Shown one piece after another: positions 13,021-24,439 of a stretch of 64,000 nucleotides of DNA. Origin of the DNA: Allolobophora icterica (taxonomy: Eukaryota > Annelida > Clitellata > Crassiclitellata > Lumbricidae); assembly GCA_963556255.1 (NCBI GenBank), contig OY744611.1:2384230-2448229 (forward strand), in the 5' to 3' direction. The position numbers and the translations under genes were made by a program. A model generated the notes under the pieces. That model worked only from the letters and a program-made list of their open reading frames with translations. It was not told where the DNA came from and made no database searches. Positions within the stretch are counted from its first letter, which is position 1. The number at the start of each line of letters is the position of its first letter.

Positions 13021-13074
13021 ACTCTCTTCTTCAGCCATCGTCAGACATTCGTGATTTACGAATGGATTGATGAC

Positions 13075-13323
13075 TCATTCGTACTCTTTTGTTTCCAGTG
13101 AAGGAAAGTATTTAGCAAATGCTAAAGCGAGATTTCCCAGCATCTCCCTAATTTTCCTCATTGTTAGCCTATGTATGCTCTTGTGTGGAGAAGCATCAAT
13201 ACCTGGAAAAGAATTAAGCTGTGAATTGCTTGTATTCTTAATCCACAGTTGCAACTTATCGTTGAATGCCTTCAGTTTCCCCATGATTGTGATTATGTTT
13301 TCTTTTGCACCTCGAAGACTCAA
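13075..13323 (-). pseudogene. hAT transposase fragment
   Basis: An 82-codon frame, SLRGAKENIITIMGKLKAF, LQLWIKNTSNSQLNSFPGI, LALAFAKYFPSL, matches the C-terminal half of Buster/ZBED5-type hAT transposases, where LQGKxxNIxxMxDKIxAF and KYFP recur. No zinc-finger or DDE part remains, so it is non-functional. Confidence 0.6.
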
Positions 13324-13659
13324 ATTTAAGGTGTTCAGCAGTTACAGTTTTTTTATATCTCCGTAATTATGACGTCGAGAGAAGGGTGAACACATAAATA
13401 ACATAGAATAGATTAATGTCACTAGAGTTTCTACTTTTGATCACATGACATCGACAACTGTGAATGAGAAATTTTTCTTCAACACGAAAACATTAAAAAG
13501 CCAAAAATTTTATTTATGAAATAATTTATAATAAATTCAGTTAAAGAGACTAGCGAATTTCAGATTGCTCTCGCGGCACACCTGAAATCTCGCACGGCAC
13601 ACTAGTGTGCCGCGGCACACAGTTTGCGATACACTGGTTTATGTATAGGCCTATCTCGC

Positions 13660-13855
13660 GTTGAAATAAAGTCTCCCCCGGGGAGAGGTCATTTCAACGG
13701 AGGATGAAATATTCTCTCCCCCCGGAGACTTTGTTTCAGAATATAGTCTCCGGGGGGCGAATTTATTCTGAAATAGATCCGCCGGGGGAGAATCTGTTTC
13801 GAAATAGAGTCTCCGGGGGGAGACTTTTAGGGGGGAGACTCTGTCACGGGACACC
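13660..13855 (-). repeat. AGTCTCCCC repeat cluster with fold-back-type end
   Basis: Units such as GAAATAGAGTCTCC and GGGGAGACTTTG in both orientations. The right border read inward is GGTGTCCCGTGACAGAGTC, matching the 326 cluster and the GGTGTCACG ends. It directly follows the hAT element ending at 13636. Confidence 0.55.
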
Positions 13856-14103
13856 GGCCGTTTGGCGCAAGCCGTTTTGGCGCTGATAAACAGAAATAAA
13901 CATAGCACATAACAGCAGGGACGAAATGTTTAGTCATTTTTATTGCATGTGTAAAAAACGTATTAATGCAGTATATCAAAGCTTACAAGAAATGTTCAAA
14001 GCAGATTCTGTTCAAAACCACTGGTGCGCTACCTTTTGTTAAGTTGTACAGTCCCTCGGCTCCTCAGGAGTCCATCAAAAAATTATGCGCTGTTCCTCTA
14101 AGG

Positions 14104-14443
14104 CATAGTTTCCCAAACTGTGGGTCGCGACCCAAAAGTGGGTCGCGAAGCTCTGGCAAGTGGGTCGCCAAATTTTTTTCGAGAAACATTTATTTTTTGC
14201 TGCAACAACATTTGGCTATGATTGAGCTATAACTAGCTGGGTTGCAATAAATTGTAAACTGTTTTTACATAAATTTCCATTTAATGCTTTAAATTGCAAA
14301 GCGTTTTACGTAAATCCGCATATTTCGACACCAATTTTGCGAAGCAAATTTTAGTACACAATGCTTAATTTTATAGAGTGGGTATCGAGACTGCCAAGAT
14401 ATTCACAAGTGGGTCGCGACCCAGAAAAGTTTGGGAACCGCTG
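14104..14443. mobile_element. hAT MITE, 8-bp duplication CTCTAAGG
   Basis: CTCTAAGG at 14096-14103 and 14444-14451. The ends carry AGTTTCCCAAACT and AGTTTGGGAACCGCTG with internal GGGTCGCGACCC palindromes. 340 bp, no coding capacity. Confidence 0.85.
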
Positions 14444-14475
14444 CTCTAAGGTACTCGATGATGTTTTGTTCTCTG

Positions 14476-14645
14476 TTACTGTCGACGATTAGCGATGAAA
14501 ATGAAGATCAAACTGAAGGCTGGATTAGCGATGAAGATGGAGATCAAACTTGAAGCCGGATTAGCGATGAAAATATAGCCCAAACTAAAAGCTGGATTTG
14601 CGATGAAAATATAGCTCAAATTGGAAGCGACCATGCGCCTACACG
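14476..14645. repeat. Degenerate tandem repeat, about 40-bp unit
   Basis: About four units of GCTGGATTAGCGATGAAAAT followed by ATAGCTCAAACT. Similar units occur next to the fold-back inner arms near 54680-54780. Confidence 0.6.
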
Positions 14646-14751
14646 TCCTGCGCAAAAACGGTCGCGCCAAAATCCTGCTTCGCAAAAATTACAAAGAATT
14701 CTGTGCACGCCATATAGCAATTATCGTTTTAGCCTACCAAATTTATTAATA

Positions 14752-14985
<234 letters not shown>

Positions 14986-15204
14986 GACATAACTGTTGAG
15001 TGTTTTGTGACCGAGCGTCAATCTATGACGCTTAACAATTTCGACTAAAAAACTCGCTCAAGGTATCCACACAGTGACCGTTGCAAGGGAGGCTTGAACT
15101 CTTCCACTTTGCGTTACAAGGCGCGCGCTCTAACAAATCGGCTACAGTGTTCCACACTCCATTTGGTCGATTATCTGTAGCGCATTAACATTCGAAATTC
15201 AAAA

Positions 15205-15435
15205 TAGACTTGGGGAGGGGATAGAGTAATGGTAACACTCATGGCCAGGAGAGCAGCGGGAAAGCAGCAGTACGAGGTTCGATTCCCGCAACTCCCTCGG
15301 GCGGGCGCCTTGAATGGCTGCGATAACGTGTTTTTAGTTAAGATATTGATATTGTGCTGTCATGTCTCAACGTCTTCTTACTGCAATTGTCGGTTTGAAT
15401 TAATAAAGAAAAAGATTATTTTTACTATTGTATTA
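15205..15435 (+). mobile_element. tRNA-derived SINE
   Basis: The head has an A-box-like TAGAGTAATGG and a B box GGTTCGATTCC. A body GGCGGGCGCCTTGAATGGCT follows, with a 3' part ending AATTAATAAAGAAAAAG. The same family occurs inverted at 28736-28945, 50332-50500 and 59845-60015. Confidence 0.75.
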
Positions 15436-15541
15436 TAGATTTCAAATTTGATTGCCAGTATTAGTTGAGAAATCTTTATGTCAAAATATTGCAGTGAGAA
15501 GAGAAATTACCATTTGATATTATGATTGCGCTAAAACATAA

Positions 15542-15979
15542 GGGGCCATCCACATATTACGTACGCACTTAGGGGGAGTGGGGTCGGATTTTGGCAATTT
15601 TGCTACGGGTGCGGACAGGGGGAGGGGGGACAAAATGTGTTCGTACGCAAAATAAATTTCTAATTTTGATGTCCACATTATAACTCTGTATTGTCCTATA
15701 GTCGTCCAATGGCATTTTTTACATGGATATAAAAGCCATGTGCAGTTATTCTGTGCTGTGAACGAGACACCTATAATTTGTCTATATTGGCCCTCACTCA
15801 TCCTTCAATCTGGCCTAAAGTGCAGACAGCCGCTTCCGAGACACTTTCTGCAGCTGGTCTTCGGGGGGTCTGCGTCAAGCGTAGGTACGCAGGGGGTTGT
15901 GGAAGAAAGTACGCTTGCGAACAGGGGGAAGGGGATCAATTTTCCCGGATTTTTGCGTACGTAATATGTGGCTGGCCCC
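15542..15979. mobile_element. Harbinger-like MITE (TAA duplication)
   Basis: TAA on both sides; inverted ends GGGGCCATCCACATATTACG and GGGGCCAGCCACATATTACG. 438 bp without a transposase. A TWA duplication with GGGGCC ends fits PIF/Harbinger. Confidence 0.75.
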
Positions 15980-16162
15980 TAAGTCATTTAAAACTTTCTG
16001 ATGATCATGCATGACTCGATTTTAAAGCGTCTCTTCTTGAACCCAACACCCATAGCGGCAATCGATGCAATTACTAATTGAAGAATTAGCAAATCAGGTA
16101 ATTAATTCGAGTCACTAAAGCGGTTAACATCCACATATTAGTGCACTAAGGAACTTTTTTAG

Positions 16163-16349
16163 GTCAATGAACTTCCATTGGAGCTCTTGGATATCGTCTT
16201 AGGGAACTCGTTTCTGCATTGGATACTGAATCCTTCACCACAACAGAGAGACGAAGACGTCATCAAAGCTTTGGCTTCAGTCGACTTCTGTTGGTTTCAA
16301 AGAATAACAAGACGAAGATTTAAGAACAGAATTTGGCTGCGACTCAAAG
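16163..16349 (+). CDS. Gene A, exon with F-box-like domain (5' exon missing)
   Basis: This 187-bp exon encodes 62 residues plus one base. It starts right after an AG acceptor; the in-frame triplet ending at that AG is TAG, so the frame is open only if spliced. It begins VNELPLELLDIVL, resembling the LPxELLxxIL opening of F-boxes. A helix-rich stretch with ALASVDFCWFQ and a basic RITRRRFKNRIW end follows, where F-boxes carry a conserved W/R-rich helix. F-box proteins usually bind SKP1 and recruit targets to cullin ligases; that role is inferred here. The exon ends in phase 1 before GTTCAT and its last G joins AT of the exon at 26540. Gene B has an exon of identical length, phase and pattern. 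The upstream exon with the start codon was not found. The helices could belong to another small domain, so the F-box name is tentative. Confidence 0.72.
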
Positions 16350-16379
16350 GTTCATTGTTTTTCTAGTATATAATAGGGT

Positions 16380-17180
16380 GGGGCGAAAAGTAGACAACTC
16401 GAGTTCAGTTCCCGGACAAACCTAAATCAGTAATCCATGTTAAAGTCGATATTGTGCCAAAAATGGATTTCTGGTGTATATATATATATACATATATATA
16501 TATTTGTTTTAATTTAAGACGCACCCTAATTAATATTAAATAAAATGTCTTAAATTTGAAGTTTCAAAATTAATTTCGGCCAGGTTGCTTTGTATATATA
16601 TTATTTTTAGTTAAGACATTTTAGTTAAGACATATTAGATAAGTTTAGTTAAGCTATATAATATTATTGTACTAATTTTGCCTCCTTGTTGCCTGCCCCT
16701 CTATAACCTGCTTATTGTTTAGGCTACTCCCACTAGCAGTTAGCCACTTCGAAAAAGCATAGCTTCCTCTGCCATTCCTTGTATTCGTGATACTTGACTC
16801 AGTTGCGTGTCTCCACCTAACGCGATGCCAAACCCTTAGGAGTCACCCATTGCTCCCGCTAATAACTCATACACCACCACTTGCAATATGACCATATAGT
16901 GTCATTGCCGTTTATAAGTTTTCTTCCAGTACTTGCTTTAAGAATCTCTAGTGTTTTTTTATCTACTCACAATTGCGTTGCTGTAATTGATTGTTACTTA
17001 TATATACTTGTGAGTTGTTACCGGCTTCAATAAAAATTATTGAATTGAATTGAATATATATGTATATATATATATATATATATTTCTGGTTATTTATTTA
17101 AATTTTTATTAAAACAGACACATTTTAGGCTATTAGAATAGATATGTAATCTGGCCATACATTTTATTTGTATATATAAA

Positions 17181-17215
<35 letters not shown>
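16380..17215 (+). other. AT-rich sequence with a retroelement 3' end
   Basis: Between the F-box-like exon and the long-inverted-repeat transposon. 16660-17055 ends AATAAAAATTATTGAATTGAATTG, like a CR1-type 3' tail. AT microsatellites lie at 16482-16504, 17056-17082 and 17186-17214. A TTTGAAGTTTCAAAATTAAT segment near 16555 recurs near 23150. Confidence 0.45.
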
Positions 17216-17218
<3 letters not shown>

Positions 17219-17431
17219 AGGGTATCCCAAGACAAACAAGGAAAACAAGTTTTTTTAAAACTTATGACCAGGCCTGTAGCCAGTAAGAGGCAAGACTGCC
17301 TCGTCGTAATTCTCAAGACGAGGCAAGACGAGGCATGCCTCGTCTTCTTGCCTCGTCTTTCTTCGACATGAGAATTAAGATAATGTCTAAAGAATAATAG
17401 AGTATTTCAACCTCTTGTACACACACACATA

Positions 17432-17760
17432 ATCGGGCTACACTAAACACCACTCCACAGAAACTCTACTTTCGTCTCTGTACAATAAACTGGTCTCTGC
17501 CGTCAGCCATCAGCAAGTCTCCAGCCTCTGTCTTCTCGACATCTCCACCGCATTCGACACCATCGATCACAGCCTCTTTCAACTCTCTACAGCGTCCTTC
17601 GATTTTCTATCTCTCATGGTTTGGCGTCTATGGCACTACTCTGCTCTGGTTCCAGTCCTACTTAATTATCTTCCGACCCTTCTCTGTTAAAGCCTCCAGC
17701 CGCTATTGACAACCCTTCCCTCTCTCCTGTGGTGTCCCTCAAGGCTCCGTCAAATAAAAT
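17432..17760 (+). pseudogene. L2-like reverse transcriptase fragment
   Basis: About 330 bp nearly identical to 24630-24910 of the L2-like copy (CACTCCACAGAAACTCTAC ... TCGACATCTCCACCGC ... GACACCATCGATCAC), coding the palm start LDISTAFDTIDH with frameshifts. Confidence 0.7.
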
Positions 17761-18592
17761 TAGAAGACCTAGTCGGCTACAGGACAAGATCACGATGATT
17801 CGACAAACTATTAAACGACTACTTTTCTGTTTTTTGTTGTCGAATATAAAGAACTTTTTTGTTTTGTTACATTACATCCTCTTGTGTAACACAACTTGCA
17901 TATTGTATTGCATGGTATTGAATTGTATTTAAACATTTGTAAGGCGCCTCTATAGTAGGGTGCACCAGGGTCCGATTTGTCAAAAAAGAAGCAGGGGGGT
18001 CGGAAACCCATATAAAAAATGACTAAGCCGAAAACACTGGCGGCGAGCTTGTTTCACAAGTGGGGGGGGGCACGGGTAACTTTTGAACTGATCTGGTAAA
18101 AAAAGAGGTTTTTAGTAGGAGTTTTAGCTAAAGTAACCTACCAATAACAACAGAGCCGGTTTTAGGGTGGTCGGGTCATGGGCGCCCAATATGGTGGGGC
18201 TCTTTCTGCAGCGGATTTGTTGCCTTTGTTGATGTGCAGTCTTCAACAGGGACAATCCGCATACCAACAGTTATAACATGTCATACTGACTCATACAGGC
18301 AAGGTGCTAAAGGCAATGTTTAAAATTTTTAATTTATTGTTTTTTAAATGTAGGGGCTACAAAAAATGAAAATAAATTAGGAAGATCATTTTGCTTATAA
18401 ATAAAGTGTCTTCTATTATATTCATAGGTGTGCAATAATTTCTCAAATACAAAACAAAATGAAAAGCTTTAAGATTCTTAGCCAGTAGTAGAAGTTGTTG
18501 ATACAGACAAACAAAGAAATTTAAACTAGTGGTAAGCGGGACCTCCAAACTAAAAGCAGATAGCTTGAGTCAGTTAATTAGGTCAGTTAGGT

Positions 18593-19240
18593 CTAAATTT
18601 TAATAGGCCCAATAGAGACTCTGCACGCTTTTCTATTGGTAAAATCATCAATAAACTGATTAAAGTCCAATTGAATATCACTATTATAATTATGCTCAAC
18701 ACTGCAAGATGGATAAGTCACAAGATCATGTGTCATACTTGTGTGAAGACTATTCTTAGGCCTAATTATCTTCATCTTAGACAGTGAGCGTTCAGCACTA
18801 CAGTTGTGACCATGATCACCAAGTAGGCCTACATTCTTACCATAATTTCCACATTTGGAAATGAACTTTTAACACCTTTGTCGAGAATTGGTACATGAAC
18901 TGCTCCTGACTTATGTTGAGGCCTGTGCTACCTGTATTGTTTTTACACATTTCGACAAAATAAGAAAACTGCATGAGCTCATTGCCACGGCTTTCATGAG
19001 CTCATTGCCAAGGGTTTCATCGAGGTCATCGCCCTATATTGCTACAAGATCTTTCGCTGAGTTGTGTAAGACTTCATCACTACATGATTCAATCCTAGAT
19101 AGAAAACCAAACCTTGAGCAGAGTAGTTCGTATGGTACTAGTCTTCTTGTCAACTCGGTAGTGAATTGATCAACGATGGGCAGACAAGTGTCAATCTGAA
19201 ACTTTTCTGAAGCAGTGTGCAGATTCTGGCGCTCGACCAT
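18593..19240 (-). pseudogene. hAT transposase remnant, ZMYM1-like
   Basis: Two minus-strand pieces: EKFQIDTCLPIVDQFTTEL with CSRFGFLS (19034-19240), like the YRxxxFxPxxDxxxxEL block; and SLHTSMTHDL, SCSVEHNYNSDIQLDFNQFI, DDFTNRKACRV (18593-18775), like the hAT dimerisation tail STMxQxRLxxLxxLSIE. Stops separate them. It was presumably the enzyme that moved the 17269-20861 element. Confidence 0.6.
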
Positions 19241-19689
19241 AATCCAATGCTAGGAGATTGCGTTTTGATGACGTGTTCTTGGTGATCTTATTCTGCTGTT
19301 CCACAACAGTGTGAGACCCGACTCAGCGGGAACGTTGTTGAACTGGCGGTTGTTCGACAACAGTTGCAGTATCACCAGTGACACCAGGCTCAAATGAGCC
19401 TGCATTTTAGCCATCGTCCATGTGAGAGCAGATGTACTTATACATGTAGCTGTTGCTTAAGGAAAGCAGCAATAGGAGGCGTATTTGCAAGTACTCTGTC
19501 ATTTTGATATGTGTTTTTTCTTTACTTAACTTGTGTTTTTGAGAGCCACTAGGCCGATTAGTGCCTTATGTCGATCTAAATTTCGAGTCATATCTGTCGG
19601 CTGAAATTACAGAGACTCTTCAAATTATATCATGTAATACTGATTTGCAAATTCAAACTGTATGATACAAAGGTCGAATCCTATAAGAC

Positions 19690-20440
19690 TGCGTGCCTCA
19701 AAGCCACTATCAGCACAGAAATGACAGCTTACAGCAGCTGTGGACTGCCATAGATGTGTATTGTAGGTCACTCGAGGTCAAAAGCGCCAGCGAGTGCTGG
19801 ATCTCAGACAGCATACCACGGAAGACCCCCCCCGGCAAATCGGACACTGGGGTGCACCGTTCAGAGGCGCTCATAGTGTGCAAAGCCACAAGAAAAGAAC
19901 TAAGTTTTAAGGAAAGCAAAAGAAGACCAGGGGTTACCTATGAAATTTGAGAGCGAGCAGGAGACAATGTATTCCAGAGAGAGGAACCAACTGAGACAAA
20001 GATCGGGACTGCGCCATAGCTGTTCTATTATGAGGAACTAAAAGATCCAGTCTGTTCGAGGAGCGTGGGGACGATGTGAGGAGACAGAAAGAGGCCGGTG
20101 AATTACATCAATTAAATATTTATGGGCAAGACTCGGGCCTATTGTGTCTTGAACAACAGAATGAGGATTGTGAACTTAATACGTGCATAGAGAGGAAGCC
20201 AGTGCAGTTGCTGAAAACTTGAAGGAGGAAATTCGTAAGTAGCGTGGCAGACATGCTATTAATCTAGCAGCTGCATTTAAGACTGACTGCAGAGGGATAA
20301 GACGGCCTTTAGGAAGACCGATAAGAAGCGAATTGCAGTAGACGATTCGGGAGCAAATGAAGGCATGGACCAACGTGGTGAAAACAGAGGATGAGACAGC
20401 TTATTGTATAGTGTTTTATGTAGTAAACTGAAATGTGTTA
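19690..20440 (-). pseudogene. L2-like reverse transcriptase C-terminal remnant
   Basis: MVHAFICSRIVYCNSLLIGL and QSVLNAAARLIACLP (20176-20373) match the LVHAFxxSRLDYCNSLL block of L2 enzymes; the rest is broken by stops. Confidence 0.65.
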
Positions 20441-21329
20441 ATACATCTTAGAAATTAAAACAAGTTCAACAGCACACAATTAGAGTCCTGCAAAAAATTC
20501 ACAAAAATGTAATGTTTAGGCCCTACTTCAAAAATTTGCTTCGGCTTCAGGTATGATCATAGTTGCAGCAGACTTTTACACAACATTCCAAAACATATTT
20601 AGGCTTCACAAAATGCTGCTTTTGTTGGCTTTAAATGCACTAAAACTCAAGTACGATCATCAATAATATCAAAAACTTTCGGGGGTAAAACCCCCGAACC
20701 CCACAGTTCCCACTTCAAGGAAGGGGCTGGGGTGGAAGTGGGAAGGGTTGGGAAAGGGGGAGGCAGGGAATAAAGTGGGGACGGGTCGGGACGGGAAGGC
20801 AGGGGTGGGAAGGTGAGGGGGAGTTTGCCTCGTCTTGATTTTTACTCTGGCTACGGGCCTGCTTATGACGCAGTCCCTCTAAAAAGTTTCTTTATGGTTC
20901 CATAAAAACACCTGCAAAATTTTATGACATTTTAAAAATATTTAGGGGTCCCAAAGGCTCTCAGAATTAGAGTAGTTTGTCCTAAAGTAGGGCCTACGTA
21001 TGATGTCTGTGAATTTTAAAATTGCCATAGGATTAGACTTTGATCCTATATTAACAAGCTTAGTACCGTTAGAAAGCTCTTAAATGGTACAACATAAAAA
21101 AATGTCAACATAATATAACCTTATTGTATATGTGAATAAAATTTCGAGTATGAAGAAGACAGAAAACATGTAAAATTGAGATTTCTTGGCTTCCGTTGTA
21201 TTTTGCAATAGTTTTACATATATTTCCCAATAATATTATTCATGACGATCCTAGCTTCTCTAGTCAACGAAATAGGCTGCTCAACATCTTCAGCAGTGCT
21301 TTCTAAGGTACCATTCACCGTCAACAAAG

Positions 21330-21860
21330 CATTTTAGTAGTGAAGCTGCCGAGCAAACCAAGGATGACTCTCAAGCTTGTAAATCTGTTGTGCACTGGGA
21401 GGCAAGCTGCTATCTATGACACCACTGCAGTAGACGTGGACAAAGTGGACAGAATGCCAGTCCTGATTTCTTCTCTAGTTGATGGAAATACTAATACTTC
21501 TGTGTGTGCCAAAGTTGGCCTCCGAGTCAGGACAAGCAGCAGTGATAGCAGTTCTGGACCTTTTGAAGTCATGGCAGCGTGATTTGCTGTCAGCATGCAC
21601 TTTGACACAACAGCCTCAAACACCGGCAAAGTTAATGGAACCTGCACTCTTCTAGAGACAGCCATCGGTCATAATCTGCTGTGGATGGCTTGCCAACATG
21701 AAATGTTTGAAGTCCTGTTGTCTAATGCATTCGTATTGTGCCTTGATAAAGTTTGTCCATCAACTGGGCCTGACATTCTGTTCTTCATCTGATTTAAAGA
21801 TAAATGGTCCGACCTGTTCCACCATAAACCCAAGCCTTTTTGATGAAAACGAATCTGTTA
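21330..21860 (+). pseudogene. Transposase remnant, DTTASNTG family
   Basis: Reading across frame breaks gives VDKVDRMPVLISS, a linker, then MHFDTTASNTGKVNG, CTLLETAIGHNLLWMACQHE and MFEVLLSNAF, ending in STGPDILFF. This FDTT-NTG ... LLxLACRHHxxE arrangement recurs in transposase-like proteins of aphids, cnidarians and other invertebrates (recalled; superfamily name not assigned). Frameshifts and stops make it non-functional. Its place between the long inverted repeats supports it as the element's own enzyme. Confidence 0.6.
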
Positions 21861-22223
21861 TCGAGTTGATGGCCTGTGAATTACAGGACATCTAACGTTT
21901 CAACAGATTTGTAGTCAACATCTACATCCACTCGTGGTTCTCATGTCGAATCGCTGCTGATGCTTGATGCTGCTGCTCTGTAGACACAGGACTGAAGATG
22001 ATACAGCGTGGTTCTTAGTACCTAAGCCAAGAGCTAGTGAATCCCTCTCTCTTCTCTCAGCATTTGTCTTCTAAAGACAATCTCAACCAATGAAAGATGA
22101 TCGAGGATTGCATGTGGTTCAGTCTCTTTCCCGCACAATAACGGAATTATCTATTTCTCGAAGCTTCTTCCGAGCTACCGCCATCGACGGCAGTTTTCTC
22201 GATATTCCAGTTGCAGAGTTGCT

Positions 22224-22372
22224 CGAAAGCCAATCATGTAAGATCGTTTGTGAGTTTGTTAATAACTTGGCATGTGTGAATGAGAGTGCTGAATGTTCGA
22301 AAGCCAATCATATAAGATCGTTTGTTTGTTAATAACTTGGCACGTGTGAATGAGAGTGCTGAACGTTGTGTT
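22224..22372. repeat. 75-bp tandem duplication
   Basis: CGAAAGCCAATCATGTAAGA ... GAGAGTGCTGAATGTT is repeated immediately with few changes, inside the long-inverted-repeat transposon. Confidence 0.8.
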
Positions 22373-23035
22373 GCTCTTATACAGTATGTATACAATATGT
22401 AACAGTATGTATACAATATGTAACAGTATGTTCAACAATAACGAAGAACAGAAACAGTTTCTTCTACAAGTTGTTGAAGATGTTGACATAGGCAAGACTT
22501 TTCTAAGTGCAATCGTGTAGATATGTAGAATGTAGATTGTAGAAATGAAGAATTAAGCAGGTGATGGTGTAATCAATGATGAAGAATAAGCAGATTAAGG
22601 TATGGAGGAGCTGAAACCAGGGCTTGCTGCAATATAAAAGATTTGTACTGATGATTGCTTCTTAACTATTAGTGGTAATAACTGATATTGCAAAAGTCCA
22701 AAAATCTTAAGTTTTGTTTAATTTTTGTACTATTTGATCGTAAAACCATAATATAATATCCAATAAAGTTACATACTTGTAGATTCTACTATTTAAGTGC
22801 TTTCCAATGGTGTTTAACATGTTATCATGGGATCCAAGATTGATGTCTGAAAGCGTTTAGAAAATGGACACGTCGGGCGCAAATTATGCCAATATGGGGA
22901 AAATTTGAGAGTCTTGGGGGACCTCTAAATATTTTTAAAATGTCATAAAATTTCACAGATGTTATTATGGGACCATAAAGAAACTTTTCAGAGGGACTGC
23001 ATATAAAAATTAAAAAAATATATTTTTGGGACACC

Positions 23036-23086
<51 letters not shown>

Positions 23087-23719
23087 TATACAGTTGCAGC
23101 GAGAAAAATTTACTTCCCCCAGACATTTCATCGATTCTGTCTTACATTTGAAGTTTCAAAACTAATATCGGCCTGGTTTCTTTTTATATAATATATATAC
23201 AAAGCATATACATTATAATATAATAATATAATATACAAAGCAACTTGTCCATTGACGCTTTTATATATTCAAAGCAACCTGGCCGATATTAATTTTGAAA
23301 TAGATCAGCCTGATTTACAAATACCTCGCGTTTACCTTATATGCAAAAATGATTAAAAGTTAGTTATTAAATTTTATTAAAACACACATTTTAGGCTATT
23401 AGACTAGAAGTGTTATCTGGCCATACATTTTATTTACATCATTGTAGTACGCAAAGAATAACTAACAGCAGCGTCACAAAAACGGTGCTGAAAACACAGG
23501 CTGTAAATGCTAAAACTATGCTGTGTTAATTCATTAAATTAATTTTTGCAGAACGCTGTCACGGACCCCAGCCATATCCTTCTCGGACCCCTCTTGGTCC
23601 GCGGACCCAGTTTGAAAAACTCTGACCTAATATACAGCTCGTTGAATGCCAAATCATAATGTAAAAGCAAAGTAGCTGGTGATAGTACGATGTGTTTTTA
23701 AATTCATTGATGCTGAAGA

Positions 23720-24000
23720 TGGGATTTTAAATCTTCGATGAATGAGTCCGATGAATGTAAGAAGAGATATGGGCAAACTTCATGATGCCCCCTATGAGGC
23801 GAGCAACAGCATTAAGGATGGACTGAAGCTTTGTTGTATTAGTAGAGGAGAGACCAGTATAGACAGCGTTTCCGTAGTCAATCCCAGTGCAGATCAGAGC
23901 ATGAACCAAGGTCGCAATCGCATGCAGCAGAAGAGACTGTCGAATGGCACGAAGTTGGCGTAAATAGTAAAAGCACGAACGAGAGACACTATTGGACATG
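23720..24000 (-). pseudogene. L2-like C-terminal fragment
   Basis: LRQLRAIRQSLLLHAIATLV, HALICTGIDYGNAVYTGL and QSILNAVARLIGGI on the minus strand, abutting the plus-strand L2-like copy at about 24000. Confidence 0.65.
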
Positions 24001-24439
24001 ATCAGATATTCTTCACTCATCCATTCCAGCGCCTCAAACCCTAGACATCTCTGGAAAGCTGTCAACACCCTCCTTCATCGCAAATCTCCCTCGCCACTGC
24101 CTAGCTCCATTCCCTCCTCCTCTCTTGCTGATACCTTCTGTTCATTTTTTCAGACAAAATCTCATCCATTCGCTTTACATTACAATCTCTTCTGGACTCA
24201 CTTACCCCCCTTGCCTCCTCCAGCACTGATTCACCTCCTCTCAACCCAACTCCTCCTACCTCTCAGTCATCGCTCCCAATTCTCTCTCCTGCCTCTAAAG
24301 CAGAAGTGTCAATCCTCCTAAACTCTCTCCCTAACAAGCAATGCGAACTTGATCCTCTCTTCTAAAAGACTGTGCCTCTGTCCTGGTTCCTGTAATCACC
24401 AAAATTATCAATCTCTCACTCTCTACCGGCAATTTTCCT

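Larger units (their letters stand above)
12352..13636 (-). mobile_element. hAT element (SCAND3/ZBED5-type remnant)
   Basis: GTTTATGT duplicated on both sides (12344-12351, 13637-13644), the 8-bp size of hAT. Inverted ends CAGTGTCTCGCAAACT / CAGTGTATCGCAAACT. On the minus strand, pieces of transposase remain: LRGAKENIITIMGKLKAFND with LQLWIKN (about 13075-13323) and RERLQMVNAEMRVCLSAIE near 12590-12655. These resemble domesticated-type ZBED5/SCAND3 hAT proteins (family knowledge). The middle has been replaced by an L2-like 3' end. Confidence 0.8.
17269..20861 (-). mobile_element. hAT element (ZMYM1-like transposase remnant)
   Basis: CTTATGAC duplicated at 17261-17268 and 20862-20869; inverted ends CAGGCCTGTAGCCAG and CAGGCCCGTAGCCAG. 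The minus strand keeps transposase pieces. Nested within are L2-like fragments at about 17432-17760 (+) and 19690-20440 (-). It interrupts the long-inverted-repeat transposon. Confidence 0.8.
17219..23037 (+). mobile_element. DNA transposon with long inverted repeats, split by a hAT
   Basis: The left end AGGGTATCCCAA continues, once the hAT is removed, into GCAGTCCCTCTAAAAAG and TTTATGGTTCC up to about 20990. The same sequence returns inverted at 22900-23037 (AGGGTGTCCCAA read inward). The inverted repeats therefore exceed 130 bp. It lies between AT microsatellites, so the target duplication cannot be read. The original element was about 2.2 kb and carries transposase remnants at 21330-21860. 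Confidence 0.75.

Noticed and set aside
15229..15300. tRNA gene
   Set aside because: A and B boxes are present, but the body and several related copies show a SINE; no full cloverleaf was found.
22090..22495. Plus- and minus-strand frames as host exons
   Set aside because: They lie in a 75-bp tandem duplication inside a decayed transposon.
23540..23635. hAT-like terminus (CAGAGTTTTTCAAACTGGG read on the minus strand)
   Set aside because: Only one end seen; no partner or target duplication found.
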